Source: Brachypterus glaber (lineage: Eukaryota; Arthropoda; Insecta; Coleoptera; Kateretidae). Taken from it: a DNA stretch of 64,000 nt. The first letter of the stretch is position 1. Each line of letters opens with the position of its first letter. Both the position numbers and the translations under genes were made by a program. Positions 20,106-30,231 of this stretch are shown in pieces. The stretch lies in NCBI GenBank assembly GCA_958510825.1, contig OY294051.1, positions 32,367,667-32,431,666 of the forward strand, written 5' to 3'. A model generated the notes under the pieces. The model did no database searches. It was not told the DNA's origin and was given only the letters and a program-made list of their open reading frames with translations.

Positions 20106-20550
20106 GAACAACTGTAAACGAGCCTAAAGACAAATATTATAATAAAAAATTTAATAATTAGGTTTTAAAATAAAATAAAAGTAAAACATGCGGACAATAG
20201 TTATTTATTACAAGGACGAAAACTACAGTTTTTTTAAAGATGCCGAGCGCAGCGAGACCGGCTGCACAGCAAAGTCCATAGAATAAGTTTATACATATTA
20301 TATATTATTTTTGTTTACCTACTTTTTTTTCCAAAAAAAATTAGTTTATAATGTCCAAGTTATGTCCAAAAAGTTTTATAGTTTTTTTGTCTTTTTAGCC
20401 CTGAAGAAGCCTAAATATTAGGTGAAACGTTGGCATGATCATGTAATGCAATAATGTTTTTATTTGCTTTATTTCCGAGTGTTTATCACAAATAACCATA
20501 AATATTATAAACTTTAATTCTCATTTTTGACGTAAAATCAGCTGCCAAAT
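20106..20550 (+). repeat. Tandem unit 1 of a 0.45-kb duplication
   Basis: Starts GAACAACTGTAAACGAGCC and ends at GCTGCCAAAT. It is followed within 12 bp by a second copy at 20563-21007 with only scattered differences. Contains GCCGAGCGCAGCGAGACCGG at about 20242 and the hammerhead-like motif at 20398-20434. Tandem arrangement is usual for Penelope-type pseudo-LTRs and retrozymes. Confidence 0.85.
20398..20434 (+). ncRNA. Hammerhead-ribozyme-like motif, unit 1
   Basis: GCC, then CTGAAGA (the CUGANGA core), then CCTAA-ATA-TTAGG as stem II with a G-U extension, then GAAA, then CGTT and GGC, which pairs back with GCC as stem I. The ACGT after GAA is self-complementary, which suits the minimal, dimer-dependent hammerheads of Penelope-like elements. 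The base before the expected cleavage is U (GUU) rather than the preferred C. Activity is not shown. Confidence 0.55.
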
Positions 20551-20562
20551 TTTTTTTATTAC

Positions 20563-21007
20563 GAACAACTGTAAACAAGCCTAAAGACAAATATTATAAT
20601 AAAAAAATTAATAATTAGGTTTTAAAATGAAATAAAAGTAAAACATGTGGATAATAGTTATTTATTACAAGGACGAAAAATACAGTTTTTTTAAAATATG
20701 CCGAGCGCAGCGAGACCGGCTGCATAGCAAAGTCCATAGAATAAGTTTATACACATTATATATTATTTTTGTTTACATACTTTTTTCCAAAAAAAAATCA
20801 GTTTATAATGTCCAAGTTATGTCCAAAAAGTTTTATAATTTTTATGTCTTTTTAGCCCTGAAGAAGCCTAAATATTGGGTGAAACGTTGGCATGATTATG
20901 TAATGCAATAAAGTTTTTATTTGCTTCATTTCCGAGTGTTTATCACAAATAACCATAAATATTATAAACTTTAATTATCATTTTTGACGTAAAATCTGCT
21001 GCCAAAT
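20563..21007 (+). repeat. Tandem unit 2 of the 0.45-kb duplication
   Basis: Closely matches unit 1 throughout, including both conserved motifs. The long frame across 20645-20911 reads through non-coding repeat and is not a gene. Confidence 0.85.
20855..20891 (+). ncRNA. Hammerhead-ribozyme-like motif, unit 2
   Basis: Same order as in unit 1: GCC, CTGAAGA, stem II CCTAA/TTGGG, GAAA, CGTT, GGC. The only stem difference is A to G, which changes a U-A pair into a U-G pair and keeps the helix. Confidence 0.55.
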
Positions 21008-21090
21008 CTATTTTTGTTTAATGTCATATAGAACATTTTAAATTTGGTTTTTTATTAAAAAGTATACCTTAATTATTAATAAGCTTACCT

Positions 21091-21280
21091 CGGGGATAAG
21101 CGAGCTGTTCTTTCGTTCATGAGGGTAGCATAAATTCAGCACTGATTAGAAGCGACCGCAAGTCGTCTGTCCCCACTCTACAACAACGCAACGCCAGTAT
21201 ATCTAGGATAAAGTTAGTTAGTTAGTTAAAAAAGATGACAAAAGATGACTCATAGCTTGTAACTCCCCGGGCTCTGCTAA
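21091..21280 (+). repeat. SINE-associated 5' module
   Basis: CGGGGATAAGCG, TTCGTTCATGAG and GCAACGCCAGT blocks, ending near CCCGGGCTCTG. The same module at 51803-51982 directly precedes a tRNA-derived SINE. Here the SINE head lies about 890 bp downstream, with other insertions between. Confidence 0.6.
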
Positions 21281-21796
21281 TTAATAATTAGTACAAAAAA
21301 TAAGTCTCGTCAAATGTATATTTTGTTTTTTGAAAACCCTCTAAAAATTATGTTAAACAATGAAGAGAAGCAAATAACCTTAAAAAAAATATTAGAAAGT
21401 TAAAAAAAATGCGCGGTAAAAATGTAATTAAATAAATACCACAATTTTAAAATTATAAGTTGAATATTATAATTTATCGTGAAGCATGTTCCGTTTTCTC
21501 AAAATAGTCTGTATTGCATTATATAGTTACTTTCCAAATTTTACGTAATTGATATACAGATTCGGCCAAAGAAAAAAACAACAAAACAAAATGTGTGTAC
21601 TTAATACAAAAAGGGTCTTGATTTTTTTTAGAGTCTATAAGCATTTTTTTTGTTGCTATTTTTGATTTTCTGGAGATTGCTCAGAAAATTTTTAAATTCA
21701 TAAAATAAGTAAAGGTTGGTTTAATCAATAATTATAATCAATTATAATTAACACTCCTGTTGCGCAGACGTTGCCTTTTCATCGTTGGTATTACCA
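21281..21796. other. AT-rich stretch, no gene
   Basis: No structure or frame recognised. Confidence 0.4.
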
Positions 21797-22165
21797 TTTA
21801 TTTATTTATTTATTAACGGGAAAACGCCACTACAAAAATTAAATGTACATAAGATAACATGATAATAGAAACCTAATATAATGTAAAAAAAAATAATTGT
21901 AGCAAAAAAAAAAAAAAAATAGAACAAATAACCTTGCAAATAACAAAACACTATACAATACTAAAATTAAAAAATTTAAACATTAATAAGAAATTTAAAC
22001 ATTAATGAAGTTAATACTTTTTAAAGAGGTTTTAAACGATCTCAAAGTGGAAAAAGTATTTATGAAATTTCTACGATAATAACTTCTCCTGATAAGATGT
22101 TCTGAGAGTTACACAAAGAGAAAATATATTCTAATATGAAGTATTTGTGATAATTGTGTAAGTAT
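21797..22165 (-). mobile_element. Candidate non-LTR 3' end with (TAAA)n tail
   Basis: A TTTA tandem run at 21797-21817 starts an AT-rich segment that, read on the - strand, ends in the repeat. The - strand around 22030-22130 has coding-like traces interrupted by stops (near CVTLRTSYQEKLL). Placement and orientation fit a decayed retrotransposon tail, but the domain is not identifiable. Confidence 0.3.
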
Positions 22166-22167
22166 AA

Positions 22168-22422
22168 AATTGGTGTAGTGGTCCACCGCGTCTGTACATG
22201 ACAAGTCTACTAGCCAACTAGCGTGAGTTCGATTCTCACTGGCGCCAATTTGCCATTTTCACTTAATTAATAATTGAAATTTGGCGAAGGCAATAAGTGA
22301 AACGGGCACTCCCTATAAACTGGTTCGAAAGTCAGTATAAGCCGGTGGTTCCCTCTACTACTAGCCCACACAAGTCCTGGACTTAGGGGATGCTTATTTA
22401 AGTAGAATAGTACAAGGTTAAA
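22168..22422 (+). mobile_element. tRNA-derived SINE, copy 1
   Basis: The head (22170-22248) folds like a tRNA. TTGGTGT pairs with the 3' GCGCCAA for the acceptor stem, and GTGAG-TTCGATT-CTCAC forms a perfect T-arm with the B box. A tRNA-unrelated body follows (TTTGGCGAAGGC, GCCGGTGGTTCCCTC, GTCCTGGACTTAGGGG). The end is GATGCTTATTTAAGTAGAAT, then AGTACAAGGTTAAA. Other copies are at 22714-22887 (inverted), 52011-52268 and 26305-26345. Confidence 0.85.
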
Positions 22423-22713
22423 TATATATGTAACATGTAACTCAGTAACTTGATATAAACAAATTTAGCCAATTCTTAAAAATTCAATAACTTGTTTTAA
22501 AATTAATTAACTTATATTAACTTAGTACTTTTATATTATATTTAGTATTTTTAATACTCGGTAGCTTGCCACCTTTCATATAAGTTTCTTTAAAACCTAA
22601 TAGAAGGAATTTTATTCTTTAAAGTAAGAACTTTCATTTGATTCATGTTTTAACCGCTTGGTCTAGGTAAGACGTATTCAACTTCAATTAATTCTTAACT
22701 TTATGTTTATTTT
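22423..22713. other. Spacer between two inverted SINE copies
   Basis: AT-rich. No features beyond the flanking SINEs. Confidence 0.4.
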
Positions 22714-22887
22714 TAACCTCGTACTATTCTACTTAATTAAGCATCCCCTAAGTCCAGGACTTGTGTGGGCTAGTAGTAGAGGGAACCACCGGCTTTAATT
22801 GACTTTCGAACCAATATATCTAGGGAGTACGCCTTCACCAAATTTAAATTATTAATTAACTGAAAAAGGCAATCGGCGCCAGTGAGG
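22714..22887 (-). mobile_element. tRNA-derived SINE, copy 2, 5'-truncated
   Basis: Reverse complement of the SINE body and tail. Begins on the + strand with TAACCTCGTACTATTCTACT and ends at CGGCGCCAGTGAGG, just inside the T-arm of the tRNA-like head. The A-box half is missing. Confidence 0.85.
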
Positions 22888-23273
22888 TTTAAAATTAAGC
22901 AAAACATTTGATTTAAGTACTTCACATGCTTGAGGATATAGGTAAAAACCGTTTGATCTGAATATTACCTACTATTCCGGAACTTATGTAGAAATAACCT
23001 TTAAAATTTTAACTTAAGTTAAGGGCTTTGACATATAACTCCAATAGAGGCTCCAAACCAAAAACAATGCTCGTTTCGGGCATAAATACATAATAAAACT
23101 TTCCTATAAGTTGAAGCGAGATGAAGAGATAAAAAATGCAAAGTACTCAAAATCAATTTCTAAAATAAAAACCAGTTATATTTGAATTGAAAACGCCTCA
23201 GCTTTAAAAGCGTACTGTGTCCTAAATTTGACAACTATTTCTTCAGTCATTTTGTTTCATTGGCGTGCTAAAA
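22888..23273. other. Stretch without recognised features
   Basis: AT-rich. No coherent frame or repeat. Confidence 0.4.
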
Positions 23274-23406
23274 TAGTATATTAAAACTAAGAGGAAAAGT
23301 GAAGCTTTTTTTTTACTAGTCTGTAGAATTTACGGACGACGCCAAGCGGAGGCCGGAAACTACATACGAGTAAAAAAAGCACTTTTTCTCTGAGTGAAAC
23401 ATACTA
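23274..23406. repeat. Two-tier palindrome P2
   Basis: AGTATATTAAAACTAAGAGG at the left pairs imperfectly with CTCTGAGTGAAACATACT at the right. ACTAGTCTGTAGAATTTACG pairs with the inverted GAAACTACATACGAGT. The centre is GACGACGCCAAGCGGAGGCC. The same structure is at 27906-28040 and, truncated, at 49831-49935. Confidence 0.75.
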
Positions 23407-23568
23407 AATATTATTTTTTATATTAATTTTTTCATTTAATTTATTCAATAATAAATAATGTTTTTTCATTAAAATAGACCAATAAAACACTTTTGGAATA
23501 AACTTAAACCTTCCTTAGCCCATTTTAATTTTTTTTTGTAGGCTGAATCTTATACTTTTCGATATTTT
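23407..23568 (-). pseudogene. Fragment of the recombinase-like element, copy D
   Basis: On the - strand, sequence matching the middle of 27387-27909 (from CGAAAAGTATAAGATTCAGC onward) runs into palindrome P2. In two frames it reads KWAKEGLSLF and then VLLVYFNE, the pattern of a tyrosine-recombinase N-terminal domain broken by a frameshift. The start of the gene is replaced by a CAGGCGCTGTAAAATA block shared with the GACGG family. Confidence 0.5.
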
Positions 23569-23569
23569 A

Positions 23570-24140
23570 CAGCGCCTGCGCTAGAATAGTATTATACAGT
23601 AGGTTTGATTTGTCCAAAATTTTAAAAAATCGTTTTAGACAAACAATTCTTGGATATAAATTTGTTTGGACTTTTTTTTTTGTTCCTCTGTCCGTCCGTC
23701 CATCCGTCTGATGTCACGATTTTTGTAGACACGATAACTTAAGGACAAATAATCCGATCGACTTGAAATTTCTAGGAAAAATCAAGTTTTATGTGGGGAA
23801 GATCCCTACTTTTTTCCCCCCAAAAACAAAAAAGTAATGGGGGTTAAAGTTAAAAAAAAGCTGAAATAAAATTCCGATGAACAGTTATGGGGGGTTAAAC
23901 TTAAAAAAAAAAACGAAAAAATCTGAAAGAAAATCGCGATTAATGAAAAAATACTTTTATTATAAGGATCAATTCTACCAATTTTAAAAGTAATCCCCCT
24001 AAAAACAAAAAGATTATGGGGGTATCAATTTTTAAAAAAATCAAAATAATCATTTAAAAAAAAATATTTTTTTTTCAAAAATTTTTCGTTTTTCAAAAAA
24101 AGAATCTTTATTTTTTTGAAAACTATTTACTGTGAATAGT
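23570..24140 (+). repeat. GACGG-family dispersed repeat
   Basis: Starts at the AGCGCCTGCGCTAGAATAGT hairpin-like block. It continues with CTGTCCGTCCGTCCATCCG, CACGATAACTTAAGGACAAA, CCGATCGACTTGAAATTTC and a GTTATGGGGGGTTAAACTTA block, which appears twice in decayed form. Confidence 0.75.
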
Positions 24141-24229
24141 TATTATAATAGAATGCGTATCTTCACGGCTTGTTTGTGATCTATGCTTAACCCCTGATAT
24201 ATTTTTTCCACCTAGATTAATACATAATA

Positions 24230-25230
24230 TCGTCGGCTTACAAGTAAAGAGCACTAAGTCCAAAAACATGGTTTTGAGATATTGACAAATTTAACTTTCA
24301 TTGTTGTTTTTTAATTTTTGCAATAATTGTTTTTGGAAAAAAACTACCGCAAATTGCAATGACATGTTTGGACATAATAATGTCCCATTTGCAGTTAAAT
24401 AAAGAAAAATTAAAGTAGTATAATTCAACTAAATTTGAAAAAAGACATAGACTTAGTGCCTTTTACTTGTAAGCCCACGACGTCGGCTTACAAGTAAAGA
24501 GCACCAAGTCAATAAAATAATATAAAAAACAACTATTTAAAATTAAAACCCTTCTATTAATTAAACGTTATGTATAACTATAAAGTAGAAAACGAGATGT
24601 TTACATAAATTTTCAAAAACTAGATTTTTAAAAGAAGGGTTTGGACTTTTTGATTGTTTAAAGAACGTTTCCATAATTAATAATAATAATTAATTAGTAT
24701 TAATTATATGAAACTGCTTACTATGCCAGAACTAAGACAGTTTTCAGAGGCCATCGGCTGGGCCGCAAAGAAGCGTCTTCTAAAGTCAATAATTATAATG
24801 AATCATTATTAATGATAAAACACTTCACGGTTCAACACCCCTCAGAAATGCACTGAGACTTTGAACTTAGTGTGAAGGCTTCAAATTTAGTTTTGAAAAA
24901 TTATCTGATAATAAAAAAAAAACAATGCAAATGAAAATTAATTTATTACCTACACATCGAAAGTACACGTAAAAAGAATTGTCATTTTACCGGTAAAGAT
25001 CTGTTTCTACGTTCTGTCTTTATTCCGTCAACTTTTGTTGACTATTGCCAGATAAAATTTTAATCAACATCAAATTGTTGCGTTTTGTATAGTGGGTAAC
25101 TGCCTTGGCAGTCCACCTAGAAGTTATTTCGGTTTACCTATACATAGATCATCAAAAATTAATTACAGTGCCATTAAAATCCCATTTTTGCAAAAAAGTG
25201 ACTTAGTGCCTTTTACTTGTAAGCCGACGA
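24230..25230. mobile_element. Two-module TIR element, copy 1
   Basis: The outer ends are TCGTCGGCTTACAAGTAAAG and its inverse at about 25200-25230, with TA on both sides. At 24480/24481 a right end (TTACTTGTAAGCCCACGA) abuts a fresh left end (CGTCGGCTTACAAGTAAAGA), so two modules of about 250 and 750 bp sit head to tail. No transposase frame. The second copy with the same internal junction is at 29170-30231. Confidence 0.85.
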
Positions 25231-26304
25231 TATATTCTTGATTTTCAGGGGTCTAGGTTTTGCTGTCAATGATAAAATTTTATATGCAACAGGTTCGCAA
25301 AAACTTATTTAGTAAGCATCTGATACGTAAATAACTATTTATAGTATTGGAGATTTCGACTTCGTCTCAGTCTCCAAAATAATCCTCAACCGGTAAAATG
25401 CACTTACTGCCCTTAATACTTAAATAACTATTATGCCCTACGTCCATGGCTTTTTGTTGCCTAAAATGTATACTTTGTGGTATCGCCTACGTACTCATTT
25501 GAGAAATATTCGAAAGTTTCTATAAAGTCTGCCGGAGCACCAGCTTGCACCTTGTGTTTAAATACTAAACTTAACGATATTCCTTTGCCTTCATTTTATT
25601 ATATTATTTTTATGGCAATTTTAACACCGTCCTGTTTATTTAAGTTGATTTTAACTGCTGCAAAAAAAAATAACACTCTTCCCTAGGTTAACTAAAATTA
25701 AAAACAAAAATTAAAAACAAACAAAAACTGAAAAAAAAGTTAAAAAATAAAAAAAAATATAAAAAAAATAAAAAAATAAAAAAAATAAAAAAAAATATTT
25801 TTTTTTCAATTTTTTTCGTAAAATGAATTGAAAAAAATATAATTTTGAAAAAAAAAATGTTTTTACCTCATTTTACCCCCCTTAACCCACTAGTTTACAA
25901 ATTTCAACTTTTGTTTTATGCGCAACTTTATTTACATGTTTTCGTACATAACTTTTGATGAAGAATCCAAATCCGCCAAGAAAAAAAAATCGTTGGTTCA
26001 GTTTTCAAGATAAACCACCCCAAAGTTTTTATAAGCGAAAATTATAGAAATCGTATATGTTCGTTAATATTTATAAAAATTGGTTTCTGGGGGTTTTTAA
26101 AATCGCTAAAAACAATTTTATATTTAAAAGATTTTATCATCAACACTTTTTTAAATTTTTTTTAAGTTACCCGATAAGAAATAGAACCTGGGGGTTTTTC
26201 GCCTTGCTGAAAATAAATTTAATTTTTTTAAATTTTTATCTTCACCTATATAACTTATAGGACCACCCATATTTATACTCGTGTCAATCTGAGAATGCGA
26301 TGCG
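25231..26304. other. Gene-free stretch with A-rich low-complexity tract
   Basis: 25690-25870 is almost only A with scattered T. A 69-residue frame at 25477-25686 and two frames around 26057-26342 have no motif and no supporting context. No inverted repeat was recognised. Confidence 0.4.
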
Positions 26305-26345
26305 ATGGGGATGCTTAAGTAGAATAGTACGAGATTAAACAAACA
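26305..26345 (+). mobile_element. SINE 3'-end fragment
   Basis: GGGGATGCTTAAGTAGAATA followed by GTACGAGATTAAACAAAC matches the last 40 bp of the SINE family at 22168-22422 and 52011-52268. Confidence 0.7.
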
Positions 26346-26380
26346 TGTAATGTAATGTAATTATTAGCTTTTAAAGGAAA

Positions 26381-26650
26381 TGCCCACTAAAATTTTAATC
26401 GAAATGGCTATTTTCACGTCCGACGTCACATGACCTAATTCTTTGATTTGTTTTTTTCGTTTATTTGGTGTTTTTTATGCTAATGGGGGGCGCAGCCCTC
26501 CCATTTAAACGAGTAGAATACAATTCTGCCAAAAAATATACCTTAAAAGTTTTAAAACCCTAAAAATCGGCCAAAAAAAATACTGGACGTGGAAACAGCT
26601 TCGTGGACGTCGGACGTGCAAATAGCCTCTTCCAATTTTAATATGGGTAT
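26381..26650. mobile_element. 270-bp TIR element
   Basis: TGCCCACTAAAATTTTAATC at the left and its inverse near AATTTTAATATGGGTA at the right give arms of about 45 bp that end in the shared CACGTCCGACGTC. The centre has a small hairpin GGGGGGCGCAGCCCTCCC. Non-coding. Confidence 0.7.
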
Positions 26651-27386
26651 TTTAAAAATACTCCTTTTAGATTAATTCTTCTTGACTTCCTGCTAATAAG
26701 ATGCCATATGGACATGTATGCAAATTTAGATAATGCAGTTATATAACATGCCAAAAAATAGAGAGCATGCATATAAACTTTCAAACGAAAAAAAAAAAAA
26801 TACGATATAATTATATATTACCTATACACATATATTTATGTACTCAAAACCAGAAAGGACCTGTTATGACATTTTCAGTTTACGGGATATGAAGGCTTAC
26901 CGAAGGAACATCGTTAAGGAAGGGTGGGGGAAGACAAACAAAAAAAAGTTGGTCTTCCAACTTAGTTGTAGATTGTAGAATACTAACATAGGAAATTCTA
27001 ACTTGGAAATACCAACCACAAAAATATTGTTGTTGGTATTTCCAACTTGGAAATCCTAGCTAAGACTTCCCAACTTAAATGGTAATCTGATTGTAGAATA
27101 CTAACATAGTCGGGAAGTCTAACTTGAAAATACCAAGCTTCGAAAACATAGTGAAATGAGGTCCCCGAAAAATATATTTTTAGTCAAACACATTACATTT
27201 ATCAGATTTATATTAGTCTATTTTCACAGTTTTACATAATTAATAAATAGACCAAGGGGTAAAAAAAGACTTTAAAACACTTAATTGACATATGCCAACA
27301 CTAAAAAGTCTAAATTATTGTGTATGACTATGAAAATAGCTTAATCTAATGTAAAAAGTGTAATGTATATGACAAGACAAAAATAT
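26651..27386. other. Stretch with iterated CCAACTTGGAAAT words
   Basis: Around 26955-27130 there are several direct and inverted copies of ACCAAC/TTCCAACTTGGAAAT and ATACTAACATAG. Related words recur at 28225-28300. No gene. Confidence 0.45.
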
Positions 27387-27909
27387 ATTTTTCTTCAAGC
27401 GTACTAAAATCTTCATATTTTAAAACTGAACACACTAGTTAGAAGTGGTCTATTTTTTTACAGTAAATAAATGAGTTCATTATCGTACGCCGTACAAAAA
27501 AGTTAGTTAGCAAAACCACCACTGGCGGCAGCAGTCTTTTACTTTGATGACAGCCATATTTCAAACTTGTTTGTTTATTATGTAAACAGGTGGTTGACTT
27601 GAGATTCTGTGCAAAAACCTTGATTGAAATTGATTAAAAATGATTGAAGAAGAATATATGGTTTATACACCTACAAATCTCTCGGAAATTGCAAATACTA
27701 CATTAGACAAGTTACCATCGAAATCGCGAAAAGTGTAAAATTTAGCCTACGAAAAAAAAATTAAATGATCTAAGGAAGGTTTAAGTTTATTTCGAAAGGG
27801 TTTTATTGGCCTATTTTAATAAAAAAACACATATTTTATTACTGAATAAATTAAATTCAAAAATTAATATTTAAAAAAATATATATAGGATGCTTGAAGA
27901 AAAAATAGT
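27387..27909 (+). mobile_element. Internally deleted element carrying a recombinase-like gene start, copy A
   Basis: TTTTTCTTCAAGCGTACTAA at the left is loosely inverted to TATAGGATGCTTGAAGAAAA at the right. The copy holds about 240 bp of upstream sequence, a gene start at 27640, a decayed continuation and then the far end. Copies B (49320-49830), C (33529-34012, inverted) and D (23407-23568) share it. Confidence 0.65.
27640..27738 (+). pseudogene. Tyrosine-recombinase-like N-terminus, copy A
   Basis: ATG at 27640 opens a 32-codon frame beginning MIEEEYMVYTPTNLSEIANT and containing LDKLPSKSRKV before TAA. Comparison with copies B-D shows that the stop replaces a Tyr codon: the ancestral frame continued as YDLAYEKF, then KWAKEGLSLF and VLLVYFNE. 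Leu-Pro-x-Lys-Ser-Arg, then Tyr-x(3)-Tyr-x(2)-Phe and LLxYFNE, resemble the SAM-like core-binding domain of Crypton-type and related tyrosine recombinases. The catalytic domain is absent in every copy here. Confidence 0.5.
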
Positions 27910-28040
27910 ATGTTTCACTCAGAGGAAAAGTGCTTTTTTTACTCGTCTGTAGTTTCCGGACTCCGCTTAGCGTCGTCCATAAATTCTATAGACTAGTAAA
28001 AAAAAGCTTCACTTTTCCTCTTAGTAAAACAATATACTAT
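27906..28040. repeat. Two-tier palindrome P3
   Basis: AGTATGTTTCACTCAGAGGA pairs with CTCTTAGTAAAACAATATACT. Inside, ACTCGTCTGTAGTTTCCGGA pairs with the inverted CGTCCATAAATTCTATAGACTAGT. The core is ACTCCGCTTAGCGTCGTCC. It directly follows the recombinase-like element. Confidence 0.75.
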
Positions 28041-28300
28041 TTTTGGTAGCTCATTGTCATAGATTCAGAAGCTTGTAGCGCCCAAGGAAACGGGATCCGG
28101 GTCCAGCAATTATGAAAATATCTTAATTTGAATATACATTAAGACAAATACTGCCGGGAGAAAATAATGAAATAAAAATGGTCACCAGCTCGCCGTCTAA
28201 ATATTGTTGTGGGGCCCACAATGTGGGTATTTCCAACTTGGAAGTATTTAATTTAGACTTCCCAACTTAGTTGGTAATCTGATGTAAAATAACAACATAG

Positions 28301-28560
28301 TTTATTTATTTATTTATTTATTTTATAGTGATACAGGGACCTTCATTTGAACGTAGTTTATATCTAACACTGTTTCATGTTACAAAAATTTTAAATGATA
28401 TAATTATATCCATTTGACATTTTCCCAGGACATTTCTTCTTATTTTATTCTAATCTTTATGTAAATGCATCATCTGCAGTATATCAGGTCCATAGCCAGT
28501 TCTTGTATATAATTAAGAAGATCTCCATAATTATTTTCCAATATTGTACCAAAAAATCGG
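28301..28560 (-). mobile_element. Candidate non-LTR 3' end with (TAAA)n tail
   Basis: TTTA repeats at 28301-28325 begin an AT-rich segment that would be a retrotransposon 3' UTR if read on the - strand. Coding-like traces (YGDLLNYIQ) appear near 28500-28540 but stop soon. No domain identified. Confidence 0.25.
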
Positions 28561-29169
28561 TTGAAAACTTTTACAAAAATTTTGATATGACAGTAATTGA
28601 CAGTTGCAATCACACTTTATTAGAACATTTAGAGACGGCATAAAAAAAACGACAACAATTTACCAGCTTTTAAAAAATAACAGAGATATCCCAACTTGTT
28701 AAAAGAGGATGGGGTTATTTTTAGCATACCAAACTTAATACCCTTTTTGGGAACTTAGTTTTTTAAGGAGATATGTAAGAAAATTTTGCCATGCAGGCCT
28801 ATTGTCTTTTTTTTATATTTTGGTGATTGTTTCTTCAATTTTGTAACAAATTAGGAAGAGCTGTAAAGTATTACAGTAGATGTCATCTCAGGTGGGCTGT
28901 TTTTTGCAGGCCCTGTCAACAAGACTCTTTTCTGGCTAGCATAAACATTTAACATTTAAGTTCTGTAGCCGTCAAAAGATGCAAAAGAATAAGTGGGTCA
29001 CCACCGGGCCAATAATTTGCAAATTTAATTGGTTTCTAGAAAACGCCTGCTTTTATTAAACTGCAACATCGTTTGCCCAATACTTTTTTCTCTTGCTCTT
29101 TTTATTATTTGTTACAAACGTTGGTGTTCCTTGAACACAGGCGTACCAAAAAAAAACTGAAGTGTTATA
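28561..29169. other. Stretch without recognised gene
   Basis: An acceptor-like TTTTTTGCAG occurs at about 28901, but the following frame closes within a few codons. Nothing else recognised. Confidence 0.35.
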
Positions 29170-30231
29170 TCGTCGGCTTAAAAAGTCCAAAAACATGGTT
29201 TTGAGATATTGACAAATTTAACTTTCATTGTTGTTTTTTAATTTTTGTAATAATTGTTTTTGGAAAAAAACTACCGCAAATCGCAATGACATGTTTGAAC
29301 ATAATGATGTCCCATTTACAGTTAAATAAAGAAAAATTGAATTAGTTTAATTCAACTAAATTTGAAAAAAGACATGGACTTAGTGCCTTTTACTTGTAGG
29401 CCCACGACGTCGGCTTACAAGTAAAGAGCACTAAGTCAATAAAATAATATAAAAATCAACTATTTAAAATTAAAACCCTTCTATTAATTAAACGTAATGT
29501 ATAACTATAAAGTAGAAAACAAGATGTTTACATACATTTTCAAAAAGTAGATTTTTAAAGGAAGGGTTTGGACTTTTTGATTGTTTAAAGAACGTTTCCA
29601 AAATTAATAAAATTAATTAGTATTAATTATATGAAATTGTTTACTATGCCAGAACTAAGACAGTTTTCAGAGACCATCGGCTGTGTCGGCAAAGAAGCAT
29701 CTCCTAAAGTCAATAATTATAATGAATCATTATTAATGTTAAAACACTTCACGGTGCAATTCTAAGGGCTGTTTTCCGAACTTGCTGCGAACTTTAGTTT
29801 TTTTCTTATATTCTTGTTATTTATGTAGTAACCAAGGATTTAAGAGCAAAATTAAAATAATCTATCAGTTAAAATTTGAATGCGTTTGTCAGTACAATAA
29901 ATAACGAGTTATTGTATCATATAAATGATTCAAGCAATCATATTTTTATAAATTAACTCTTTTTAGAAAGTCTCTTAGTGCAGAAACATTTGAAATAATC
30001 TACAAGTAAAACGCACTAAGTGCACTAAGTGACTTAGTGCCTATTGCCAGATAAAATTTTAATCAAAATCAAATTGGTGCGTTTTTTGTATAGTGGGTAA
30101 CTCCCTTGGCAGTCCACCTAGAAGTTAGTTCGGTTTACCTATACATAGATCATCAAAAATTAACTACAGTGCTATTAAAATTCCATTTCTGCAAAAAAGT
30201 GACTTAGTGCCTTTTACTTGTAAGCCGACGA
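29170..30231. mobile_element. Two-module TIR element, copy 2
   Basis: Begins TCGTCGGCTTAAAAAGTCC and ends GTAAGCCGACGA, with TA at both edges. The left terminus lost about 10 bp. The internal junction CCCACGA/CGTCGGC at 29407/29408 is the same as in copy 1. An extra GCACTAAGTGCACTAAGTG run near 30010-30035 distinguishes it. Confidence 0.85.

Noticed and set aside
20645..20911. 88-residue frame on the + strand
   Set aside because: Lies in the non-coding tandem unit; the equivalent frame is broken in the sister unit.
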